A stretch of DNA of 64,000 nt from Acanthaster planci (lineage: Eukaryota > Echinodermata > Asteroidea > Valvatida > Acanthasteridae). Location of the stretch: contig NW_019091373.1 in NCBI RefSeq assembly GCF_001949145.1, positions 2,170,987 through 2,234,986 on the forward strand, written 5' to 3'. The translations under genes were made by a program, and so were the position numbers. The notes beneath the pieces were generated by a model. The model saw nothing but the letters and a program-made list of their open reading frames with translations, ran no database searches and was not told the DNA's origin. This document shows positions 47,601-59,151 of the stretch, piece after piece (position 1 is the first letter of the stretch; each line of letters opens with the position of its first letter).

Positions 47601-49443
47601 ATATATTTGCTAAAAATAAATTCCTTTGGTTTGGACGAAGTGCATGTTTTTCAAGGACAGGTGCAAGGATTACTACCCCAACTGGCAGAGAGAAGTCTCC
47701 TATCAAGAGTTATCAAACTTTCATGTGGTCCAGGACTATTCCCAATTGCTAAGCTCACTTCTGACACTAGTCTTATGCACTCCAAGAATCAATTTGGCCA
47801 GGCAGTGTCTAAAGACTAGATCATTTTTTCCGATTAGTTTTCTTTAAATACTGTTAGCCTTTAATGAAAACTTTGAAGGCCTTTTAAGGTACATGTAATT
47901 TCTAGCCCTTTTAATCGACTGAACGTCCAGTAGAATTCTACCAGGAAAGTGTTGCCACACTATGCATGTTTAACATCCACCATTTCATGACAATAAAATA
48001 AAAATGACCCTGATCTTTGACTTTTTTGTCCTTGATGTACAGTACATGTACTCTGGCTCGTTCACTGTGGACTTCCAGAAGTCAGTCCAAATTAAGCATG
48101 ATAGTTGGCATTTGGCAATGCATACAAGCTACATGTACATGTACGTTAGTGTGATTGCAATGTAGTCACCTAAATGCACATAAAAAATAACATACATGTA
48201 TGTCACCAACCATATTCTAACAATAGTTAGTACTCCTCCTGCTGGAACTACGTGTCTATAACAAGCAGTTTCATTTTGCTGCTTGACCAAGGTACATGTA
48301 AAATGGTGCTGAGGACAGCTTTAACAAACTTGACCGGGAAAACCTATCCCAAATAAGGGTCCGTTCACAGTTTTTCAAACTCTTGAGAGTATAATCCTCG
48401 TGATGGATGTGAGTCACATGGTTCTGAATGGCTACATTAGGCCCATCCAGTTTTTTCGTCTGGGCTTGAAATGACACCAGACTCTATGGAAAGTGGCTAC
48501 AGCCAATATCCTGGACTGGTGTGTTAAGTTCAAGCCGCTGGCAACCAATTTGAACATGGCTTTAATTGTCCAACTATAGTTGCAAGGAATCCCCCAAACA
48601 AGTGAAAGGCAATGGCTAAGACTATGCCAATGACCAGGCATATGTGCTTGGGAGCTGAAAAGGATGGAATCCTCTGAGTCTGGAAAACAGGTGATCAGTC
48701 AAAGAAATGTGTGACCATAAATGTATTGATGATGTACATTCATAAAGTAAACATATCTCACAGTATCACTACTCAAGGTTCTATGGCATAATTTCTTGAT
48801 TCCCTTTCATCAGACAAATCATGCGACTGATTTCAGCAGCCAGAATGCATCTGGCCTCTACCCTCCAGGTTAAAATTGCACGCTTCTGGGTGAAGAGAGG
48901 CAAGTTGGGATAACTGCAAGTGAGTTGCCCTAGGTCACAACATGTAACCAGCTTCTAGATTAGAACCCCCCCCCACCCACCAGATCAAGGGTCTAATAGG
49001 CCTCATGCCTCATACCTGCAGAGGACATCCTCTGTGACAGGTGAAGTCCGGTAAACAGCCAATCCGGACAATCTTAATCTTTCAGGAGAGAGGAAACATT
49101 CTGCCAGTGTAATATGCCGAAATAATTGGATCTTGATGATTTTTCTGGACAGTATCAAGCAAAAATGCTTTTTGCCATGGTGGAGGTGGGGGGGGGGGTG
49201 GTAGTTCCCAGATTGTAAAGTGCTCTGGTGCCAAGACTGGTCTAGTGTCTACTTGGGTGCGGCTTTTTGTACCTTCAGTTACTGACCAAAGGCGCCGCTG
49301 ATGGTTCGCGCGCACATCTGGGAAATTCAGCTTCATGTATGCGCGGCATCACAGGGACCAAAGCAGGCCATGTTTATTGACTCTGATGCACCGGTGCGCT
49401 CTGTGAGGGGGGTGACCAGGATTCCGATCAGTCAGGAATGTGG

Positions 49444-49444
<1 letters not shown>

Positions 49445-49481
<37 letters not shown>

Positions 49482-49530
49482 NGGGGGGGAAGGGAGGAAG
49501 GGAGGGAGGGAGAGAGGAAGAAGGAGCAGA
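49445..49530. repeat. 45-base G-run (with N) followed by GGGA/GGAA purine tract
   Basis: 49445-49489 is almost entirely G with an N at 49482, followed by about 40 bases of AGGG/GGAG units. This could form G-quadruplexes. The run length is not reliable in an assembly. Confidence 0.85.
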
Positions 49531-52064
49531 AGGAGAGGCCTACATTGCCTGCAAGATGGGCAACATAGTGCTATGTGATGCTATCAATTGGAACTGATAA
49601 GAGATAAGCCTTAATTTGGCTGCTAGGTATTTCGGTCGTACCTGTGAAATATTATGGAGAAAAAAAAAAAAACCTTCAAAAAAGTATCTTTTCTAACTGC
49701 AATATTTTAAACACACTATACAAAGCACTGAGAACCTAGGTATAGTTTTGGCTTTTGTCTGAGCAGAACTTGCACTAATGGATTCAAAGTAAGTACTGGT
49801 AGTCCCTATTTTTTTTCCTCGCAAAACACATGTTTGCAAATTTTTTACATCAACTTGATTGAGTTAGCATAATTATGTAGTGTAGTGTTCATGTTCTGTT
49901 CTGGTAATACCTATCTTAAAATCCGGGCAACAGCTTACAGCAGGCCAAAATATTACCCAGTGCCTTCCTTTACAATTGGAGAAATCACTTTCTTGAGATG
50001 AAACATGGTGTAACCTCGGTGGAATGGAACGAAACGATACCGGAAGGTTCATCGCACAGGAGTCAGGAAAAACAGTCAGCTTATTAATATTATGCTACAT
50101 CACCTACTTAAACAAAAAGCGCACACTGCGCCTTGGGAAATTCAAAGCATGTACATGTATACAAATTCCATCTGAATGCTCTGTCTGGTTTACAAGTTCT
50201 TCCAGGCACACTGAGATTGCCCACATAAGGCCACAGCAGACTTTTTTTTTTTCCTTCAGAACATTTATGTCAACATCCTAAACTATGCTGGCAAACGCCC
50301 AACATTTTGCCCACTTTCCCCCCCCCCACTTCCCCTAGACAGGAATTCTTCAATTTGACAACGTATGAGCACTGATCCACATCCAATAAGAAAACAGATT
50401 TATTTCTAGGGACGGGGAAGAGTGAGAAAGAAGGGTTTTCTACAGACGAAGAGAAGATGGACTAGGATATCGCAGTGCCAAATTCTACACAAAATTGGTA
50501 GCCTGCTGAGCTCACCGTATCACGCCATCTCAGTGAGTGAGTGGTATGTCGGAGAAGTGAAGCTCTAATAATCTGCGTCTCCCGAGGGCTGTTAAAGGCC
50601 GACAATGCCTGCATCACAGACAGACCCCTCTTGGACAAATTTTGTGCGGGACTGTCTACTTTGATCCCAAAATGATATATTTCCCCCGGTCAGAATGTCC
50701 CTTTTCTCATTAATCCATCCCCCCCCAATAAAAAGGCAGCATACTGCATTTTGTGACACACCTGAGCTGGTTGCTTGTTCACGTCATTATCTCGCAAATT
50801 CGACAATATCTCATGGTCATTACCAATAGGTTATAATTCCTCCTTTCTCAGCAGTAACTTGGTTACGGAATGAGACTGGCACATCCTCTTGATTTAATAT
50901 AAAAATTCTCAAATCATGCAGTGTTGAGCTGACTAAATTAGTTTCTTCAATAATCTTTGGGTTTCACAAAGAAATTTGCCAACAGTTGGAATTTTTTTAC
51001 CTTCTTCCTCTAATTTGCCACAACATCCATGCTCTACTAATTAAACAAGTTAGCCCTTCAAGTTGGCGGTTTGCATTTGTTGTATCAGCTGGAACAAAAA
51101 TATCAGACTGTTGCTGGACCTTCAAGTTCATGGTAAAACTACACACTGTGCATTCTCTGGTGAGTGTACTATATACACTAATTCTTTCCAAAATTACCTG
51201 TTTTCTGCAAGATGCAGAAAAAGCATGTACTTAGAGGAATTTGCAAAATAACAGTTAATTGGGGCAGAGACATTAAATGCTGACCCCCCCTCAAAAGATG
51301 AACATATATTTCCTACTCCCACAGGACACTGCATGCATGGTCCAATGTCTGGCAAGGCGGCTGGTTAATACACAGCAGATTAATGTAATGAACATGGAAG
51401 CGATGTGCTGGGAATCCAGGTGCCTGTGGAAATTAACATAGCAAATGAAGCTTTTAAAGGGCAGGGTTCCCAGCCTCCTGCTGCATTCCCACCACTCACT
51501 CCACTGTCTTATCAACTGATTGTCTAATTGGACAGAAGAGACGGGGGGGCGATTGACAGCCACAACTGACAGCAAAACTTTGACAATCCGCTTAACAAAA
51601 GCATGGAGAAATAAGAGACCTCCATGTTATCACAGTTTGTACTGTTTTGTGCTTAATTTACACAAATAACCAACTGCAACCTTGTTGTAGTGGAGTGTTT
51701 GCAACAAGAGGGGCCAATGAAAATGGTTGATTTGGGTGTTGGCCAAATATTCCTGTATCTAGTTGATATTTATGAACATTTGATGCAAGCTACAGTGGCA
51801 AGGCGTTCCCCTTGTGCTCACTGTCTTTCTGGAAGATCAGGACTTCTGTTGAGTCCTGTGGATAGGTGATGATGCATTTGGTGACAAACATCTAGAGTTT
51901 GTTAAGGTTTGGGGGGTACTTTCTCTTACAAATGACATGAATTGTATATTTGTGGTGATGATGAAGAAATGGTACACAAAGTTGTCTGTTGATAAACAGA
52001 AAATCCTTCCACAGATTTTACAATTTTATGCATAGAAGTTACAGTCTGTCAACAGTATCTTCAT

Positions 52065-52095
<31 letters not shown>

Positions 52096-53567
52096 TTTTT
52101 TTTTTTTTTTGGGGGGGGGAAGAATTACTTCTGAACATTCTTACAATGTCAACAAAGACCTGTGCAAATGAATGCAACCAAGTATGACCATGTCCAATTC
52201 TGTTCCTGCGCATACTCCCCTCCTTTAAAAGGTTGCTTACAAACCTACAATGAATTACTGGATTCATACAGAGGAGAATGTGGAGAGGATATTACACAAG
52301 AATTTTAATGCAGGAAGTCAGATACAGAGGTACTCCTTTAATGAGAAATACAAATCCAAAGGACAGGCCTCTTACAGCATTCCTGTTCTCTGCGGTAAGA
52401 CAAATTAACTTCTTTGTGCAGGCACCCTGGGAATCTCTTGATGAAGCAAAGTCCATTAAAATGCTATTGTTTCTTGCCATGGGCAGTCTGTGGTAATGGA
52501 GGGCTGTGGGGGGGGTGCAAACACTCTGACAGCTATGCAGAGTTTCCAACTGGGATTGCTCAGAGCTGGCAACCAGGGCCAGCCACATGCACAGTTTTCA
52601 ACTTTTCAGCAGCCTGCCGGCTTTAAAGGGGCGAGGAAGAAAACTGCGTGCAGTCAAGTGCAGGCCAAGCAGGTCTGCCCATACATGCAGCGGCCCCTGG
52701 ATTGTTCAGAAAGTCTATCATCGGAAGTGTCAATGCGCTGACAAATACCTCGGTAGGGCCACGACTGGGGTAGCAATTCTGAGACCTGTTTTTAATAATG
52801 CTTCTAATTTCTTAACTGTCAAGGGCTGCAACACCTTGGTAATTGTATCTTGTTTCAATCATTTATCATTATTAAAGATAAACTCACGCTCTTTTGAAGC
52901 AAACCTCAAAATGCAATGGAATAAAAGATGGCAGCATCTGTCTTAACATTTGCAATTTTACTCTTTCGGCTTTAACACAAATAGGCAAACCTTGAATTTG
53001 CAATATATGAATGCGTCTAATTTCCACAATGTTGTCAGCCCTGTGATTATGGCTGGTGCCATCTCCATCATGGGCCCGCAGGAAAATCTGAAGTCATAGC
53101 CTCAAGGAAGCTCCATTCTGATGCAGCCTTTGATTATCAAGCAGAAACTACGTAAACGCCCTGAAATGCTCTCTCTCTGGATTTGTTGTTCTCTTCCCTG
53201 AGTCACTCCTGAGGAAACACAGAGGCAAACCATTTGACCAACGGTCTGTGCCACCTCTCTCCAGTGTCTGCACAGATCCCAAGGTGTCGTGCAATATCTT
53301 CAACCAGCTTATTATGCTGGCCACAAGGGTCCATATCAACCACCTTCCCTGGGGGCCAATCACTGGTTGTTTCTTTTCTTTCTCACCGCCCTGGCTTCTT
53401 CCCTGCGCAGGAAATTCATCAATTCCAATTTATATGAGCTTTGAATGAAATCTCAGAGAGGGAGAGAGGCTGATGGAAGCAGGGGGGGGGAGAACAGACC
53501 AAAGATGTGACAAGTGTGTCAATGAGATTCTGTAATGAAAGAGGTCTACAGTGAGTTGGGTTGGAGT
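49531..53567. other. Gene-free stretch
   Basis: No supported gene. It contains an (ATTT)n repeat (52063-52119) and C/G runs near 50320 and 51543. The part 51440-51600 contains CTGATTG, TGACAG and CTAATTGG, motifs of TALE/homeodomain sites, but too loosely to call. Confidence 0.4.
52063..52119. repeat. (ATTT)n microsatellite with T-run and G-run
   Basis: About eight ATTT units are followed by a T-run to about 52110 and nine G. It is a simple repeat prone to assembly and length error. Confidence 0.9.
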
Positions 53568-53720
53568 TAGGCTGGCTGATGCTGGGGCACTTCCCCCCCT
53601 TCCATCTTTGTGGCCCGGGTTTGGAACCCACTCAGGTTTTCGTGTGGATTGGGTTTTGGGTCCCTAACTGACATTTTTCTTTTATGTCTAGTTTTCTTCT
53701 AATCCTTAACACAAACACAC
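53568..53720 (+). mobile_element. Possible tRNA-derived SINE
   Basis: TGGCTGATGCTGG at 53573-53585 resembles box A. GGTTTGGAACC at 53618-53628 resembles box B (8 of 11 positions to GGTTCGAATCC), with tRNA-like spacing. The downstream phrase TCGTGTGGATTGGGTTTTGG then TCCCTAACTGAC resembles the conserved body of SINEs found in marine invertebrates, as far as I recall. The element is diverged and its ends are not defined. Confidence 0.4.
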
Positions 53721-56700
53721 CTCACCTTCACTGCAGTCGTAATTCCTGTAAGCTGTGCATTCTCAAGTGAGTTTATCATTAAATCTGGACTGGCATTTCT
53801 GACAGATTTCTGTTTTTAATTGGTGGGTATTATCCCCATCTGTGTTAAGACTGGGGATGGTCTAAGGTCAGAAGACACGAGAATAAGCTTGTTCAAGTAC
53901 ATTAGCTATACAGGACAGAATGATGGCCAACCCAATTATCTGTGCCAGCACACTTTTTGCAATGTCCCTCTTTGATATTTTGCCATTTAATTTTATTGTA
54001 TAATTACAAGTGTTTATACTTGGCCAAGGAATAGTTTTACAAGCCTCTATTCCTCGTGGCCATGCCTCCATCTTTATTTCATCACGTATCCCGCTCTGTT
54101 TTTTTTCTAAACTCACTGGAGTCTACATGTATGCTGTTGAGATGAAATGAGAAGACTGAAGCAGAGGTGAGGGTAAGCACAAACTTATGCTTAAGGTTGG
54201 AAGCCAATTGTGGAAGAAGCGACAAAGGATGAGGGAAACACTACCGTAATCCTCACCCCCACCAAAAAAATACAGATGATTCTGTGCCTTTACGGGGTCA
54301 GTGGAGAAATAGTCTGCCATGTCTCATCAGGGTGTTGAATGCCCTTCTATGACTTCTCCCTCTTTGAAATGAAGTCAGCAATGAAACCACCTCCCATCAT
54401 TGGCACCTTACTATTACCTACCACTTCAGGTCATAATCAAATGACTTATTAGTCAAAACACAACATTGTACCTGCTTGAACCATGCACCACTCAGATTAC
54501 CATTTACTGTTGGTCATAGCACATCGGCACTGATTAGAGTGATTATCTTAATGAAGACTCAATTTTAGCTACGGGCAATGCCTTGTCCTTGGTGATTACC
54601 CCCCCCCCAAATAAAGACTGTCTTTAACTCTGTCAAAGTTCCAACAAATTAAATTAACTGGAATTTGATGATTGATGCTGAGGAAATCGTGTCTGTTATT
54701 ATCAATACAAGTGGAATTATTATTAACCGTACGCTGCTGTTGCTGGTGAGGTAGAAAAAAATGATGCCGGTCATTGACCCCCCCACCTGTGTCAGCGCAG
54801 TGCGCAGGAGGGCATCCAGATTATTTCCGTGTGGACTGGCTCAGGAGTCTTGTCAAGGACCACCCCTATAGGCCACACTGTGAAGGGGGGAGGGCAAGAA
54901 ATGATGTATAGTTTATGGCAACTACCGACACTAAGACACACACACGTCAGTCTTCCAACGACTAGTTCACTGCACACTGATGACAACACATGCAAGGCAC
55001 ACAAGCCTGCATGCGCAGTACTAAGAACGTATACCGAATCTGCTCCTGAGGATTATCCTCACGAGCAGTGAGTTTTGCCATTGAATTTGCTTTGAGATCA
55101 CATACGATTTCAGAACCTTCAACAGGTTCACAAGCTCCATTATATGCTACAGCCACACTGACCAAGTCAGGTGCTTCCTTACCATGCCCTAAAATTTCTA
55201 AAATGAAAAACAGAATACGAACACATTATTTAAAGATAAACATGTAAATATGCTCAGGCAAACAAATTCTTGGTTGAAAAAAACAACAACAAACAATAAG
55301 ATAATAAAGAAAAACAACAAAACAGGTGGTAATTCTCTTAGTAGTTACATGTATAACCTCTGAAGTTCTACAACGAAAACCAAAACGACAATATTTTATT
55401 GATAGCATTAGACAGCCACCACACATCACTGTTAATCCTATTGTGCTCCCCCCTTTCCAAATCTACAAGAGACGTATCACAGAGTCGTGCTAGGATGCGG
55501 TCGGGGCCCTGTCACAACTCATTCTCACAGCTAACAATCAACTGACAACTCGATCCTGGCTAAACATTAAGACAATCACGGCGAGCGCAGCGGCTTTATT
55601 GCCAAGGTTTGGGCTGGTGACGCCAAATCCAGTCGTGAAGTAAATAGCGAGAAATCCCGTCTGGCTTCAGGTTGCCATTCTCACGCACGCAAGTTAACCT
55701 GCCGGGTAACACAGCACACTCTTAGCCAAGCTGATTCCATCAAAGACTTTCTATATCTAATAAAGTCTCGAGAACTACCACTTGGCTGATAATCTCAATA
55801 TGCTCAAGTGTTTACGAGCACCTTGGAGCACATCTAAAAATTTTGATTTGCTTTTACTGTACCATAACATAATTTCTGTTACACGTCATGGGCACGGAGG
55901 GGGGTTATTTTGGGGGGTTCTAACGAAACCCCTTTTCTAATCCTTTGTGGATTAGAAATTTCCCGGGGTAGCATGCCCCTGGCCTCCCCCCAGTCTGAGG
56001 ATTCCTGACGAGGATCCCTAATCGTTGCATTTCATACCCGAGTATGCCACTGCACGTACAGTGAGTGTCACTGAATCAAGTTGAACAGGGTAATGCACTG
56101 TGTGGTTAGAAATGAAACTATTGACCGTTGCCTAATCGGCAATTAACTGCTGCCTGGCAACAATTCCTGCAGCAGATGGCGAAGGCAGAGCTTGATTCAC
56201 TTTCTAATAACAACTGAACCTTTACCCACTTCTGTCCTCAGGTAGTAACTATGGGGATGGTTGCCATGGTTACAAGGGGTTAGAGTGAGGAGCTGGCAAT
56301 AAATTTGAACTGAGCCAAAAGTTTTGAAAAATATTTCCCTTACTTACAGGCATGAAGCTTGGACTTTGACAACAAGGAGGAAATTCCAATCTTCACGAGA
56401 CTCTCTAACAACGTTGTTCAATTTTCAATGGCATGACATGAGGAATTCAGCTGATCCAAGGAGAAGTTGCATGCCTGTATTTAGAACTGGTAAAATTCGG
56501 ACGATGACTTTGTTGTGCGGTTGAAATGCACACAAGACGCAAGCACACTATTGAGGACAAGGAAACGTACTGCAGCTTGTGTACATGGGAGGAGGTGTGC
56601 GTACGCATACAGGGGCAGAACGTGTACGAGGAGGACACCAGATGAATTGAATATGATAGGAGCATTGCTGGCTGTTGAGAAGCTAATGTATCTCAGTTTG

Positions 56701-58974
56701 ACCAATTAACTGACAAAATGTTTGATAATATCTTTCACAAGAAATAACTTCCCTTTAAATGCTGCCAGTGTCTAACAAAAGTCAACAGAGAATAGAAAAA
56801 ACTTCTAAGCTGCACTGGACTTTGTGTGGCGTCGTTCAACAAAAATTAGGAAACCGGCTGAACAGAGGGAAGATTGAAAGTGCTGAAACTGCAAAGGTGC
56901 TGGTGGGACTGCTGTAATACTAGTTAGAAATCAAATGATCACCACATTTTGATGATGGTCTGGCTTGCAAGTGGGTTTGGCTCTTTTGTACCGGTTAGCC
57001 CTATAGAAATATAAACTGAATTCTGATAACATATGTACATATATTCTGACACGGATGTTCCTTGTGACTTTTTTCTTATGTGTATTTGATGACTTTGCCA
57101 TTTTAATTAAAAGGTCCATGAAGACCTCTGTAGACAAAATATTGTTTAATATATTCACCAGTAGACAGTAACACAAAAGGGGGTTTAAAAATGGAATACA
57201 ATTCCCTTTGTTGTGGTTCATTTTACTGATCCCTCAAGTGAACATTTAAATCCCAACAAATGATGGCATTATGTGTGATATACATGTACCATTTGAGAAC
57301 CCCCAATTGATTATTGTCAGGTACCCTTTTGGTATGTCTGGAATGGAGAGGAACATGGACAACGGACACGCATAATTTACGTGCCTGCGGAATGTTCCAA
57401 CGTAAGTTCATGATGCCCTTGCACCCTGTAAAATGCATGTGCACACGCAGTACGACCATTGTATGGCAAATTAAGCACGAGTATATTGAATGGAATAGCC
57501 AGGGCTGATTTGGAAGCATTTCTTACCCTTCATCGTTTGCGTTTCATGAAAGCTCCTTTTCGTCTTTGTTCATAGGCTTTCTTTGATTTCCCAAAGATCG
57601 TGGGTGCAGTGTCTGACTTCTGCAATCATTTCAATTTAATTCCAAAGAGTTGTAGTGGTACATGTCTGGAAGAAAACACTGCAGCAAGAAAAGCGCACTG
57701 CGCAGTTTTGAACTCTCTGTCAATCCTGATCATTTGGCTCTGCTCAGCCTGACTTTCCACGTCCAAATTTGTCTAAATTTCGCTTCGGTTAGAAAGTTAT
57801 GCAGGCTTGTCCTATCTTTACAAGTGTTGTTGCAACAAATCTGGTCGGCATGATCTCGAAACTCACCCCAAAATTGGACTGAATTTTCTGAACTCGACCC
57901 AAGACAAGCGCTGACATGCTAGCGGCGCCCGACTATGTCTTCTCAAAGGTATGCAAATTTTCTATGTTAATGAGATACCTTTCGGGGGCAGGGCTGTTTC
58001 ACCAAAAATTTGTTTTAACTTGCATCTCCTATTTATTAATCAAAACAACAACTTTACATTTTGAATAATGTTTAGAAACACACAATTTTCAATTATAACT
58101 AATAAAAAACCCTTAAAAGAAGAGTGAATTCAGAAATCAGGGAAATACAAATGCACATCATTGACTTTTGTGAAATTTTACGAACTGGCTGGTTTTGGGG
58201 GGTTTGTAATTTTTGTCTGTTAACTTTGAGTTCCACGATTCAAGTTTACTCCTGTCAAATATCCCAAACAACGTGGCACCCGTTTACAACAGTCAAAATG
58301 CAGCTTGCTTAATTTGTCTCATAAAACCCCATGGACTATTATATAAGCCATTTCTGAGTATGTGTACAATTCGTCGGTAAGGTCAATCACTACATGGTAC
58401 CTATCAATGGCTGGAGTATTTCTGAAGTAAAAATAATGCATTGTTAAAATGATCATTTGTCTGGCCAACTGCTGCAGAATGAAAATAACGGTATTTTCAG
58501 GTGCAACAAATTCTTAGCACCACAGCTGCTCTTTGCTGACCTTCAAGTAAGATATTTTACATTTACTCAACAGTCCCTCGTCTGTGTTTTAGCAAGAGGC
58601 ACATGATTCTGGCACTGACATGGGCCCCTAAGCTGCAGAACAGTTCACTTCATTAACTTAACGGTAAAGAAATTGACCATGAAAGCAGCAAAGACCTTTC
58701 TAAGCCAATGCCTGACAGACATAAAGGAAGGAGAGTCGAGGAGGGAGGGGCAAGGGGAGAGACAAGTGTGAACAATAACACACTGCCACACATTTAATCC
58801 CTCCTTGGACTACCTAACCCTGAGGCTTATCACCCATTCCTAATCAATCTCCCTCCCTCCCACATTTGTTGAGTACCCACCAACTGCTCTCCACCTGTGC
58901 GTACCTATATATATATATATAATATGGGGAGGGGAATCTTTGTCATGAAAGTGCCTTTTGGTTGTGTGTATCTA
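53721..58974. other. Gene-free stretch
   Basis: No supported gene. At 55880-56050 a G-rich segment with TAGCATGCCCC and GACGAGGATCCCTAATC looks like a repeat fragment I cannot name. At 57660-57965 a CpG-containing segment ends ATGTCTTCTCAAAG|GTATGC, which could be a first exon with donor, but nothing else supports it. A (TA)n repeat lies at 58906-58923. Confidence 0.35.
58906..58923. repeat. (TA)n microsatellite
   Basis: About nine TA dinucleotides lie 50 bp upstream of the short MITE at 58975. Confidence 0.85.
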
Positions 58975-59151
58975 CAGGGATGAGATTGACCAATGATAAA
59001 AATAGCAGAAAACAGCCGGGAAAAAAAAGGCATAAAGAAGCTGAACTGTAAAAATCTCCTATACTTTTGTACACAGCTAAAGAGGAAAAAAAGCTGAAAT
59101 CCAAAACAAAAAAGCTGAAATCAGCTAAAAAGCTGAGATATCTCATCCCTG
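58975..59151. mobile_element. Short hAT-like MITE (177 bp)
   Basis: The left end CAGGGATGAGAT and the right end ATCTCATCCCTG are perfect 12-bp inverted repeats. TGTATCTA precedes the left end, and TGTATCTG overlaps and follows the right end by two bases, suggesting an 8-bp duplication as in hAT elements. The inside is A-rich with repeated AAAGCTGAAA and CAGCTAAAAAGCTG. A partial relative lies at 33909-33943, so this is a family with at least two copies in the window. Confidence 0.7.

Larger units (their letters stand above)
43546..49444. other. Gene-free stretch with two CTCF-like motifs
   Basis: I see no supported gene. CTCF-like motifs lie at 44421-44435 and 44666-44680. TACATGTA palindromes are dense near 48040-48300. 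Homopolymers occur near 44149, 48967 and 49190. Confidence 0.4.

Noticed and set aside
49301-49597. 98-codon frame through the poly-G run
   Set aside because: The glycine stretch comes only from the G homopolymer and an N.
55008-55018. NRF1-like TGCATGCGCAG
   Set aside because: It is a single incomplete match without promoter context, too weak to list as a site.
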